Program-made: the position numbers and the translations under genes
Shown here: piece by piece, positions 49,997 through 59,115 of the stretch
Position numbering within the stretch: position 1 is the stretch's first letter
How the letters are laid out: each line of letters opens with the position of its first letter
The notes under the pieces: model-generated
Told to the model about the DNA's origin: nothing
Database searches by the model: none
What the model saw: only the letters and a program-made list of their open reading frames with translations
DNA from: Mucilaginibacter rubeus
GTDB taxonomy: Bacteria; Bacteroidota; Bacteroidia; Sphingobacteriales; Sphingobacteriaceae
NCBI RefSeq assembly: GCF_014643835.1
Contig: NZ_BMKD01000007.1
Coordinates: forward strand, 186,001-250,000
Length of the DNA stretch: 64,000 bases
Direction of reading: 5' to 3'

Positions 49997-51675
49997 GAGC
50001 TTAACTTTTTAGTACATTTTTCAACCTGCTTTTTGATATAGTTTTCCTCGTTTACGGTGGCAATTACTTTGGTTAAAGCCGTTTTGTAATACCCGAGGGC
50101 TTTTTTATACTCGTTATGTTTAAACGAATAATCACCGGCAATCACATACGCGTGGTAAAATTGCGGATTGCTGGCCACCACGCTATCGGGGTTAATCTCT
50201 TCACCGTCAAAAGCTTTTTGTTTCAGCGTACGATAGGTTATAAAATTACGATAAGCCCGCGTGTTCAAAAACGCATCGGGCTTAATGGTAAGCGCGGTAT
50301 CCATAATTTCATGATCGGTTTGCATGCCTTTCATGGCGAAGATCTTTCTCAAATCATAAGCCACAAACTCCCCCAGTTGCCATGGCGAGGTTGATACCCA
50401 AACCAGCAGCTTTTGCGGTTCAAAAACTACAGAGTGATGGGCAATTAACTGGTTCAATGCTTTCTCATTGCCCATGCCGATATTTTCACCATGCAGGCCC
50501 TGGCGGTCGCGCAATATATCAACCGTTTTTTGCACCGTGTTTTTACCTTCGGCATTCAGCAGTTCCATTAAACGTTGGTAGCGATATCGTGAGGCGCTAT
50601 TACTCAACTGCACCAAGTTTTCTTTAGAGTGTGCCAGCCCTTTGCTTTGAAAGTGGTTGGCGCAAACAATATAGTTTTGGCGAGGATCATACACATCCAG
50701 CGTATCGGGTGTTTTCTCGATCACTACGGCCTTGTTATCTTCGGCCGAAGCTACCAGGAAAGATTCGGACACAAACATTTTGCGTTTTTTGGCTATCGCG
50801 ATGGCCTCTTTAATGTTTTGGGCGTATTGCAAGATCTCACGGGCTACTAAAGATACAGGCGTTGCCGAGCCTGATGGGATATTGGTCTTGTCGGCATTGA
50901 TGGTAACGCTCAGTCCTTTTTCGTTCATGCCGGATACCGCGCCTACGAAGCCGCCCCAGGTTATGGTCATGAATTTATGCCCTTCAGATGGATTGAAGAA
51001 TGCCACTATTTTATCATGCGCAAAATTATCGCCTACATAAAAATCAAAGTTCCGACCTACGATCATGGTACCATCGGCCGAGCGATCATTCCAGGTACCG
51101 AACGAAGTACAGCCCACCAGCGCCATGCTTTGCAGCGCGTGACCGATATCATGCGCGGCGTGGTAATTCAGGATGCGCTGATAATTGGAGCCGATATACT
51201 GGTATTTATCTGATGCTGATTTGGAGATGCCGTAAATCTCCTCTTTATATTCTTCGCTTACGTTCTTAGCCAAATCGCGGTTAAACCAGGCTATAAAATA
51301 TTTCAGGAATGACAGGTAGGACTGTGAGGGGATGATCTTATTGATCTGATCGGTAAAATAAACCTCCTGGTTTACCACCAGCTCTTTGCTCAGTTTGCCA
51401 TTAATTACCCCGCGCTCAAAAGGCTTACCCTCTACATACATCTCAAACAAACCACTCTTACTTTTCCGGAACCAGTTGTTATTGATTGTATAAAATCCCG
51501 GCGATGGCTGTTTGCGTTGTAATTGCAGGCTGCCCAGATCGGCGGGTTTGGGCGGGTAATCGATAGCTACGCAGTACAGGTAAATAAAGCCGATCAGCAG
51601 CAAGCCCACAAACGCAAGGCCTGTATACAACACCCTTTTCCCAAACCGCTTCCAGCTAAATTTCCTGTTACGCAT
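49993..51675 (-). CDS. Membrane-anchored C45 family peptidase/acyltransferase with TPR tail
   Basis: A 560-residue protein related to acyl-CoA:6-aminopenicillanate acyltransferase (peptidase C45). An N-terminal helix (VLYTGLAFVGLLLIGFIYLY, ~16-35) anchors it. C189 in VGCTSFGTW is the residue that becomes the N-terminal nucleophile after self-cleavage; it is followed by NDRSADGTMIVGRNFDFYVG and MTITWGGFVGAVSGMNEKGLSVTINA. The last ~70 residues look like a TPR (YHAYVIAGDYSFKHNEYKKALGYYKTAL). Its place in the pigment operon suggests acyl transfer or hydrolysis of the ester-linked product; substrate unproven. It overlaps the FAD gene by 8 bp. Confidence 0.85.
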   Translation of the reverse strand: MRNRKFSWKRFGKRVLYTGLAFVGLLLIGFIYLYCVAIDYPPKPADLGSLQLQRKQPSPGFYTINNNWFRKSKSGLFEMYVEGKPFERGVINGKLSKELVVNQEVYFTDQINKIIPSQSYLSFLKYFIAWFNRDLAKNVSEEYKEEIYGISKSASDKYQYIGSNYQRILNYHAAHDIGHALQSMALVGCTSFGTWNDRSADGTMIVGRNFDFYVGDNFAHDKIVAFFNPSEGHKFMTITWGGFVGAVSGMNEKGLSVTINADKTNIPSGSATPVSLVAREILQYAQNIKEAIAIAKKRKMFVSESFLVASAEDNKAVVIEKTPDTLDVYDPRQNYIVCANHFQSKGLAHSKENLVQLSNSASRYRYQRLMELLNAEGKNTVQKTVDILRDRQGLHGENIGMGNEKALNQLIAHHSVVFEPQKLLVWVSTSPWQLGEFVAYDLRKIFAMKGMQTDHEIMDTALTIKPDAFLNTRAYRNFITYRTLKQKAFDGEEINPDSVVASNPQFYHAYVIAGDYSFKHNEYKKALGYYKTALTKVIATVNEENYIKKQVEKCTKKLSS

Positions 51676-53182
51676 TTCTTATTTTATCTATCAGATCATC
51701 ATTGCCCAACAAAGCGCAACAGGTTACAATCCCGCTCATGGCGGCGCCTAAAATTCCATGTAAATTAAGGTTTTGCCCGGTGAAGTACAAATTAGGCAAT
51801 TTTGTACGAGGCGAAATGAACGTTTTCATCGGGTGTTTATAATCCTTGGCAATGCCATAAAGCGAGCCATCATCATTACCAATATAATCGCGGTATGAGA
51901 GTGGCGTGGCGGTATAGTATGAATAGATCTTTTCCCGTAAACCGGGAAATTTCAGTTCCACATCATCCAGCAAAACTTCAGCTTTTCGCTTTTTGAATTG
52001 TTCATAGGTTTCCCCGCGGTAAGTTTCGTCAGATACCGTATTAAAGGTATCCTCCCAAGGCTTCACTTCCTCATAACGCATATAAGCCAGGATGGTCATG
52101 CCATCGGCGTATTCCTTATTTTTTGATGATGGCGTCATGAACACGGCATAGCCCAGCGGCCAGTTTTGCTCCGTGTAATCAGCCATGTGCCATACCTGTC
52201 CGTCCTTAAAACTATAAACATTATGGCTAAAATATTTGAACGTATCTTTCTTAAAAACAATATTGATAGTAAACGACGACACCGAATTTTCGAGGCTTTT
52301 TAACCGGTTACGGTACACGTTTTTAATCACGGACGAATCCGTCATTTCCAGTGTTTTTACCGGGTGGATATTGGAGATGAAATGATCGGCATACAGCTTT
52401 TCGCCGTGCTGCAGTTCAACATGCGTTATTTTACCCTCGTGCTCCACCAGCTTTTTTACGGCTTTATTCCGGATGATAACGCCGCCCCTGTCGCGGATAT
52501 TGCGGGCAATGAGTTTAGCAATCTGCGAACCGCCGTCAACACATTTCCAGGAGCTTTCAATATAACTGTTAAGGATTAACGCATGAACGTAGAGCGGTGT
52601 TTTATCGGCCTGCCCGGCATATAAAGAATTGTTACCGGCCAGTACCTGCTGCAATTTTTTATTGTTGGTGATAGATGCCAGAAAAGCCTCCGTGTCCACC
52701 TCCAACACATCGGCCTTTTCATAAAAATCATCCGACGAACGCAAATTATACAACGGAAACTTATCGCAAACCTCTTTCAGTTTATCGCAATAGGCCCGTA
52801 ACGCTGGTTCTTCATCCGGGAAATAAACCAACAGCTGTTTGATGAAATTATCATAGCCCTGAGCCTGGGGATATTCAACCGGATCGTTATCAATCATGAT
52901 CTTATCAAAGGCATCGAGGCTTTGTTTTTCCAGTTTCAGGTTATCGATAATATCTATATACTTAAAGATCTGGTATAGATTTTGGCCCTTATCGAGCCCA
53001 CCAAGATAATGAACACCTGAGTCAAAGATCACCCTATCGCGTACGTAGGTTTGCAGCGAGCCGCCAAGCTGCTTGTTTTTTTCAACAACACAAACCCGGT
53101 AACCTTCACGACCGAGCATATCGGCGCAAACCAAACCGCCCATACCGCTGCCAATGATCAGTACATCAAATTTATCGTTCAT
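51668..53182 (-). CDS. CrtI-like FAD-dependent oxidoreductase of pigment cluster
   Basis: A 504-residue flavoprotein of the phytoene-desaturase/CrtISO type. It has the FAD-binding motif VLIIGSGMGGLVCADMLGREGYRVCVVEKN, followed by GGSLQTYVRD and GVHYLGGLD, and the C-terminal motif LYFTGQNLNLHGILGAAMSG, which closes over the flavin. In a flexirubin/aryl-polyene locus it may introduce or isomerise double bonds of the polyene, or oxidise its aryl end. It abuts the MMPL gene directly. Confidence 0.87.
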   Translation of the reverse strand: MNDKFDVLIIGSGMGGLVCADMLGREGYRVCVVEKNKQLGGSLQTYVRDRVIFDSGVHYLGGLDKGQNLYQIFKYIDIIDNLKLEKQSLDAFDKIMIDNDPVEYPQAQGYDNFIKQLLVYFPDEEPALRAYCDKLKEVCDKFPLYNLRSSDDFYEKADVLEVDTEAFLASITNNKKLQQVLAGNNSLYAGQADKTPLYVHALILNSYIESSWKCVDGGSQIAKLIARNIRDRGGVIIRNKAVKKLVEHEGKITHVELQHGEKLYADHFISNIHPVKTLEMTDSSVIKNVYRNRLKSLENSVSSFTINIVFKKDTFKYFSHNVYSFKDGQVWHMADYTEQNWPLGYAVFMTPSSKNKEYADGMTILAYMRYEEVKPWEDTFNTVSDETYRGETYEQFKKRKAEVLLDDVELKFPGLREKIYSYYTATPLSYRDYIGNDDGSLYGIAKDYKHPMKTFISPRTKLPNLYFTGQNLNLHGILGAAMSGIVTCCALLGNDDLIDKIRNA

Positions 53183-56100
53183 TTAAACCGGCTGCCCTTC
53201 TTTTTTAAGCACAAAAATAATATTTGAAGTGTATTTCGTGTTGTCAATCTCGGCGACTGAAAGATCATTCACTGCCGCTATATCCCGCAGCATTTTCCCC
53301 GAAAGGAACGAAAGACCATTTGCTCCTGTTTTATTAAAACCAAGCAACTTGGTCGAAAAAGTTTCGGTGAGCTCCGTTCCCTTATGCCTTTCCTCCATAT
53401 CCTTATTGCCATCCCTGATGATGAGCTTGCCGCTGGGATTTAAATTGGCAATACATTTTTCAATCAATTGCTTTTGCTCCCCGGGCGGCAAATAGTGCAG
53501 CATATCGGCCATGATAATGGCATCATACCGCTGCATTTCAAATTGCAGGGCATCGGCATAAACAAAATTGATATTCTCCGTTTTTCCAAAGCAATTGGCT
53601 GCCACCTCTATCTTTTCCTCATCATAATCAACCCCGGTAAACTTGCGCCCCGGCGCTGCAAAATGCAGCATGTAGGGCATAAAGCCATAACCGCAACCCA
53701 AGTCAAGCATTTTTCCCTGGTTAGGCAGCAGCTCATGAAATACCTGGTAATTTTTTTCCAACCGTACTTTAATGCGCATATACCATTCCAGCACCGGGCC
53801 TTTATACAGGTAGTTATAAAACAGTTGTTCTTTATGATAGGCAGGCTGTTCAATTTCAGCACTTAGATTTTGGTATTCATCCTTAAAATAACGGCTGATG
53901 TTTTTGGTACGCTCCGCATAGCCTGTACCGAATGAAGCATCACCGGCAGCAATACGAGGCAGGTATTTTATGGTTATTGTGCCATTCTTCAGCAGGAAAT
54001 CACCTTTGGTCATATTGTAGCCTGTTCCGTGCAGTATAATGGGCAATATGTCCATACCCAGTTGCTCGGCCAAAAAGAAAGCGCCTTTATGGAAACGTTT
54101 CATTTTGCCATCGGGCGAGCGGCTGCCTTCAGGAAAAATCACCATCGAGTATCCTTGTTTAACCTTTTCGGCCAGTTCATCAACGTTCTGCTCTACGCCT
54201 TCGGCCACCGGGAAATAACCAGCCATCCTCACCACCGCACCAAACACCGGCGAGTTCCAAACCCAGTGATTGGTAAACAAGATCAGTTTAGGATGCTGCA
54301 TGATCAGCACCAAAATATCTAAAAACGATTGGTGATTACTGATCACCACGGCAGGTTTCTCAAAACTGTCTTTATCCACTACACGCTTACGCAGGTTAGG
54401 CATAATGTACATCATCGACCAGCAAAACTTCGACAGGATAGCATGATAAACATATTTGCTTCTTGGGCCTTTAAACGGGTTGAGCTTAATCAAAAACAAA
54501 CCAATCAGGCTTGATAACAGGCAGCCGCTCACAAAGTAAGTGAAGGCAAAAACGGAGATCACAAAGCCGCTTAATGTCCATGGAAAGTGTTTTTTCTGCA
54601 CCCTGTTTCTGATCAGCAAATTGAATAAAAATGGGATTAAAATCTGCGCCATCACCCCCACGCAAACTATCCCAATGATGGAGATCAACGCGATGGATCG
54701 CAAGGCTGGGTGTTTGGCAAAGATCAGCACGCCCAAACCCACAACTGTTGTAATGGCCGATAGAAAGATGGATGACTTGTATGACGATAAATTCTTTTTG
54801 CCCGTTTTATATTCCTGCAGCAACCCATCCATAATAAACAGGCTATAGTCATCTCCCAAACCAAATATCAGTGCCGATATAATAATGTTGACGATGTTAA
54901 ACTGAATGCCCAGCAACCCCATCAAGCCCAAAATCCAGATCCAGGAAATAAACATCGGAATAAAAGAAACCAACGTAAGTTCGATACGCCCGTAAGTAAG
55001 CAGCAACACCGAAAACACCAGTAAAGATGACATGACAGCGATACTGGTAAAATCATTATTAATGATACCAACAAAACGGTTTGTTAAGTATTGCTTATCA
55101 ACAACAGTAACATTTGGCGAATTTTCGAACAGGTTGTACAATTTGGCTTTATCAGCTTGTGAGATCTTAACCAATGTAATTACACCGGCCCTGCCCGGTC
55201 GCTCGGTTATGTAATCATCCAACAAACTTTTGCGGATGCCGGCCATTTCATCCTGGCCAACTGGTTTAAAGTTTTTATTGATGAGTTCGTAAAAATGATC
55301 AAAAGCAGATAGTTTAAAACCTAAGGCAGCGCCTTCATTAACCAATACAGCCATTAACTGCTGTTTTTTTGCAGGTGTCCAGTAGTTATTCCAACGGGCA
55401 ATGCGGGCTTTTTGCAGGGAATCGGAAATAATGAGCGATGATACGCCGGAGTATTTTTTGACGATGTTTTTTTCTTTCAGTAATTCTATCTGTGCCGAGA
55501 GCTTTTCGTTAGTCCGGAGAGCATCATCCAATGTTTTGCCTTCGGCGAGAAAATATACCGATTGCAGGGCGTATTTATTAATAGCGTTCAGTTTAGCTTC
55601 GGATGCTTTGAGTTTATCGGCCATGAAATTCATGCGGTTCATGTCCGTTTCAAAACTCACGTTCCGGGCTGTATGGCTGAATACTGCCGTAAGGATTATG
55701 ATAGCGGAAATAATAAACTTATTATACTCGGGGTTATAGGCCGATAGCCTATCAATCCACGAAAGCTGGGCTGTATGTTGATCCTGTTCTTTTTTTGAGG
55801 CGATAAAATGCGGCAGGAACACCAGTGAGCAAAACGAAGCACCTATCAAGCTAAAAGCCGCAAACAGACCAAGATCTTTCAGCATTTCCGACTTTACAAA
55901 CTCAAGGCACAAGAAACCGCCAATGGTTGTAAAACTGCCCACAGTAAGCGGCATAGCCAAATCGCGGATCACCTGTTCAATACTGCGGGTATGGCGGTAA
56001 TGATTAAACACGTGCAGCGAATAATTAACCGCTATTCCTAACACCACCGAACCCGTGCCCAAGGCTATTACAGAAATACTGCCTTTTACAAAATAAACCA

Positions 56101-57037
56101 CCGCAAGCGAAAACAATGCGCCAAACAAAACCGGCACTAAAATCACAACTGGTGCGCGCTTTTTTCTGAAGTAAAAACCCAGGAAAACAATCAGGAACAC
56201 CACCGTAATCCCCTGGGTGAACATGGAGTCCTTGCGTAATTGCAGGGCATTGCCTACCGATACGGCTGTGGTACCGAAATAGCTGCAATCAACTGTTTGA
56301 AAGTTTTTAGTTTGTAAACTATCGATAACCTGGTCGATGCCTTTAAGCATTACGGCATTCTCACCAGTATTATTGGGCGAGTATTTGGGGGTGATGAACA
56401 GCAGCAGGTTTTTGTGATCTTTGGTCATCACATAGCTATCGTACAGTTCAAAATTTTCGTCGTATTGCAGCTGTTGCAATTTTTTAAGGCCTAGGTATGA
56501 GATCCCAACCGGATCGCTGCTGATCATGCTTTTCAGCGCTAATCCTGCGGGCGAGGTCAGCGTACGCAAATCGCGGGCAAGGGTTTCTTTTACCTGATTG
56601 GGGCGGATAAGTGTGTCAATATTTAAATAGTCACGCTCGGTAAGATAAATAGGCAGGTTTTTATTAATAGTGCCGAAAAGCGCCAGCACCAACCCCTCAT
56701 CAACCTTTGCATTGATCTTACTTACATACCGTGAAAGTTTTTGCTGAACGGTTTCGGTAAAATTATCGGCAAAGGCTATAAGGCTATCGGGCTGCTGTTG
56801 TGTGGAATCTTTTAACGATACCATCACCACCAGCTTATCAACAAACTTGGAGTTTTGAAAAATATAGTTGAGTTTCTCTATCTTTTTATCCTTCGGCAGT
56901 ATTTTGGAAATATCCTCCTCAAACCTTATCCTCGAAGCGAAAAAACCGATAAGCACAAAGCTTAACGCAAACACAGTATAAAACAGTGGTTTGCGGATAT
57001 TGAAATAATTATAGATGCCTACCAGGATTTTTTCCAT
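53183..57037 (-). CDS. Trifunctional MMPL transporter/lysophospholipid acyltransferase/SAM methyltransferase
   Basis: A 1284-residue protein with three parts. Residues 1-~800 are an MMPL/RND exporter with 12 helices and two large periplasmic loops (GTGSVVLGIAVNYSLHVFNHYRHT and LIFGLGDDYSLFIMDGLLQEY). Near 897-1060 is a PlsC-type acyltransferase with NHQSFLDIL (HX4D) and FPEGSRSPDGKMKRFHKGA. From ~1095 is a class I methyltransferase (MLDLGCGYGFMPYML, FTGVDYDEEKI, IIMADMLHYLPPGEQKQL). The fusion is typical of flexirubin/aryl-polyene loci of Bacteroidota. It should export, esterify and methylate the pigment or its lipid precursor at the inner membrane. Confidence 0.92.
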   Translation of the reverse strand: MEKILVGIYNYFNIRKPLFYTVFALSFVLIGFFASRIRFEEDISKILPKDKKIEKLNYIFQNSKFVDKLVVMVSLKDSTQQQPDSLIAFADNFTETVQQKLSRYVSKINAKVDEGLVLALFGTINKNLPIYLTERDYLNIDTLIRPNQVKETLARDLRTLTSPAGLALKSMISSDPVGISYLGLKKLQQLQYDENFELYDSYVMTKDHKNLLLFITPKYSPNNTGENAVMLKGIDQVIDSLQTKNFQTVDCSYFGTTAVSVGNALQLRKDSMFTQGITVVFLIVFLGFYFRKKRAPVVILVPVLFGALFSLAVVYFVKGSISVIALGTGSVVLGIAVNYSLHVFNHYRHTRSIEQVIRDLAMPLTVGSFTTIGGFLCLEFVKSEMLKDLGLFAAFSLIGASFCSLVFLPHFIASKKEQDQHTAQLSWIDRLSAYNPEYNKFIISAIIILTAVFSHTARNVSFETDMNRMNFMADKLKASEAKLNAINKYALQSVYFLAEGKTLDDALRTNEKLSAQIELLKEKNIVKKYSGVSSLIISDSLQKARIARWNNYWTPAKKQQLMAVLVNEGAALGFKLSAFDHFYELINKNFKPVGQDEMAGIRKSLLDDYITERPGRAGVITLVKISQADKAKLYNLFENSPNVTVVDKQYLTNRFVGIINNDFTSIAVMSSLLVFSVLLLTYGRIELTLVSFIPMFISWIWILGLMGLLGIQFNIVNIIISALIFGLGDDYSLFIMDGLLQEYKTGKKNLSSYKSSIFLSAITTVVGLGVLIFAKHPALRSIALISIIGIVCVGVMAQILIPFLFNLLIRNRVQKKHFPWTLSGFVISVFAFTYFVSGCLLSSLIGLFLIKLNPFKGPRSKYVYHAILSKFCWSMMYIMPNLRKRVVDKDSFEKPAVVISNHQSFLDILVLIMQHPKLILFTNHWVWNSPVFGAVVRMAGYFPVAEGVEQNVDELAEKVKQGYSMVIFPEGSRSPDGKMKRFHKGAFFLAEQLGMDILPIILHGTGYNMTKGDFLLKNGTITIKYLPRIAAGDASFGTGYAERTKNISRYFKDEYQNLSAEIEQPAYHKEQLFYNYLYKGPVLEWYMRIKVRLEKNYQVFHELLPNQGKMLDLGCGYGFMPYMLHFAAPGRKFTGVDYDEEKIEVAANCFGKTENINFVYADALQFEMQRYDAIIMADMLHYLPPGEQKQLIEKCIANLNPSGKLIIRDGNKDMEERHKGTELTETFSTKLLGFNKTGANGLSFLSGKMLRDIAAVNDLSVAEIDNTKYTSNIIFVLKKEGQPV

Positions 57038-57040
57038 GAA

Positions 57041-58237
57041 TTACAGGGCGGGGACTGGCCTCCGCTTAAACAGCTTTAGTAACGCAAAAGTGAGCAATCC
57101 AGCTATAATACCTGCAAAAATTGCCAGCGAAATGCTGCCGTAAAGATATTGTTCCAAATGTTCGCCAATGGATTTAAGCGAAATTTTATCCAAAGGGATA
57201 TCCACATCCTTGCCGCCCATCCATAGGCTCCCGGTTTTATAACTCAGAAAAATAATAACCGGGATCATGGGCGCAACGCTGATGTGGGCAGCCGTAACCA
57301 CGATGGCCTTGTTGAGCCTGAACAGGAAGGCCAGCGAAATAGCCACCAACAACTGGAAACCCCAGATAGGCACAATCCCCATAAAAACGCCAAAAGCTAC
57401 AGATTTAGCTTTTAACTGATGCGAGTGTTCAGGGTTAAAAAACAGGTTTTTGAGCATTAGCTTAGCTTTTTTTTTATCAAAAAGCGTCCTGAAAAAATCG
57501 CGGGGTTTGATGTATGCGAAAGTTATGATAACCAGTACAGTGTTGAGTACACTAATGCGCGAAAAATCCTGAAAAGGGCGAAAATGCGATACCCGTATTT
57601 CTTTCGGGGCATAATAAACCTTTACCGGAACCCAATCTATCTTGATACCTTTCCAGGCGGCACGAACTATTACCTCTATTTCAAATTCGTATTTCCGGGT
57701 GATGAATTTGCTGTTTTTTAGCAGGTGAATCGGGTACAAACGATAACCCGATTGCGTATCCGGACATTTAATGCCTGTCTCTACCCAAAACCAAAAGTTA
57801 GAAAACTTATGCCCGAAACTGCTTTTACCCGGCACCGACGATTGCTCCATATTACGCGAACCAATGATGAGCGAATCAGGTTCCTGTTCCAGCTTTTCGA
57901 TAAAAGCAGGCAAATCAGCGGCAAAATGCTGCCCATCCGAATCAATGGTGATAGCGTGTTGGTAACCCTGCTCGGCAGCAAATTCAAAAGCTTTGCGCAG
58001 GGCCCAGCCTTTTCCCACATTTTGGGTATAACTAACTAATTGTATTTGCGGGAACGACTGGATAATGGCAGGAGTACTATCAGTAGAGCCATCATTTACC
58101 ACAATAACCTGATCGGTATAAGCTAACACATCGGTAATAACAGCGGGCAGCGTACCCTGGTTATTATAGGTGGGTATAATAACGCATACCTGTAATTGTT
58201 TAAACTTTGCCTGTATAAGTTCTAAATTATCCGTCAT
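57041..58237 (-). CDS. Family 2 glycosyltransferase fused to DUF2062
   Basis: A 398-residue protein. Residues 14-~230 form a GT2 domain (VCVIIPTYNNQGTLPAVI, VVNDGSTDSTP, metal-binding TIDSDGQH, and DTQSGYRLYPIHLL). Residues ~260-390 are a DUF2062 membrane domain with several helices (VAFGVFMGIVPIWGFQLLVAISLAFLFRLNK). It is the first gene of the minus-strand pigment operon, 3 bp before the trifunctional MMPL gene, and could glycosylate the product or a lipid carrier. Confidence 0.9.
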   Translation of the reverse strand: MTDNLELIQAKFKQLQVCVIIPTYNNQGTLPAVITDVLAYTDQVIVVNDGSTDSTPAIIQSFPQIQLVSYTQNVGKGWALRKAFEFAAEQGYQHAITIDSDGQHFAADLPAFIEKLEQEPDSLIIGSRNMEQSSVPGKSSFGHKFSNFWFWVETGIKCPDTQSGYRLYPIHLLKNSKFITRKYEFEIEVIVRAAWKGIKIDWVPVKVYYAPKEIRVSHFRPFQDFSRISVLNTVLVIITFAYIKPRDFFRTLFDKKKAKLMLKNLFFNPEHSHQLKAKSVAFGVFMGIVPIWGFQLLVAISLAFLFRLNKAIVVTAAHISVAPMIPVIIFLSYKTGSLWMGGKDVDIPLDKISLKSIGEHLEQYLYGSISLAIFAGIIAGLLTFALLKLFKRRPVPAL

Positions 58238-58314
58238 ATATCATTCAATCGCACGCACCGGCTTCAGTCCAGGTTTTTATCAATGGGTTTTGTGGGTTTA
58301 CGTTTAATACTTTA

Positions 58315-58322
58315 CAAAAGTA
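58315..58322 (-). promoter_or_regulatory. Putative promoter -7 box of the minus-strand pigment operon
   Basis: TACTTTTG on the minus strand is a perfect TAnnTTTG match 77 bp before the glycosyltransferase start codon. Confidence 0.45.
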
Positions 58323-58445
58323 TTGTTTCAGGTTAAATTAAACGTTAAATTTTTGTTGGGAGTATACTAAAAATCATATCGTTACCTTAACTCCCGCTTA
58401 AGGCAACTTTGCAGAGTATTCAACAGCGAAAATACAGTCTATTAA

Positions 58446-58973
58446 TTAGAACAAAAAAAGCATTGTAAGTCCTAACCATGTTCCTATATAAATTAACATG
58501 ATAAGATAGTCAGCGCCGCTTACTCTCTTATTTTCAATCAAATCGGGACCACCACCTTTTGCAGGTACAACAAATTCCCGTCTCTGAGCTTTCATACTCA
58601 AATACCTCAGAAATTGAAAGAGCAACAGCAAAGGAATCGTATTGATAAGTAATCTGGAAGGATATCCTCGTACCATTTGCAATTCGGCATCCCCTTTAAG
58701 ATATAGATACAGTATAAAATGTATTACGCCAAACAATAGCCAGATTAGATACACTTGGAAATTTCTTAGTGATACATACAGAAAAATATATGAAAATAGC
58801 TGTGTTAACATGGCGTAGAAAATTATTGCTACTTGCCTGCCTTCTGTGCTTAAAATGAATCGGGACAACGCAATACCCAAAGTTATTGCCGCGTAAATTA
58901 TTATTAAAACTATTTCCCAAGGCTTTAGTGGTTCATAATGAATGAATGTTTTTTGCACTTTGGCTTTTCTCAT
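58446..58973 (-). CDS. Hypothetical membrane protein, 175 aa
   Basis: A protein with about five predicted transmembrane helices (IVLIIIYAAITLGIAL, QVAIIFYAMLTQLFSYIFLYV, VYLIWLLFGVIHFILYLYL, LLINTIPLLLLFQFLRYL, YLIMLIYIGTWLGLTMLFLF) and short polar loops. No family is recognised. Base composition is more AT-rich than in the flanking pigment genes and no close gene pairs with it, so its link to the pigment pathway is doubtful. It lies between the two arms of the locus. Confidence 0.75.
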   Translation of the reverse strand: MRKAKVQKTFIHYEPLKPWEIVLIIIYAAITLGIALSRFILSTEGRQVAIIFYAMLTQLFSYIFLYVSLRNFQVYLIWLLFGVIHFILYLYLKGDAELQMVRGYPSRLLINTIPLLLLFQFLRYLSMKAQRREFVVPAKGGGPDLIENKRVSGADYLIMLIYIGTWLGLTMLFLF

Positions 58974-59115
58974 TTTGTAATAAGGTAAGAGATCAAAGTT
59001 ATTAATTTTCTCCTCTTATTCACACCACGTATATCATTGCCAGGAGGAACGACGAAACGATCGCATGCGATACACGGCGGCCCTGCTTCCGTGCGATTGC
59101 TGCGCTATCAATGAT

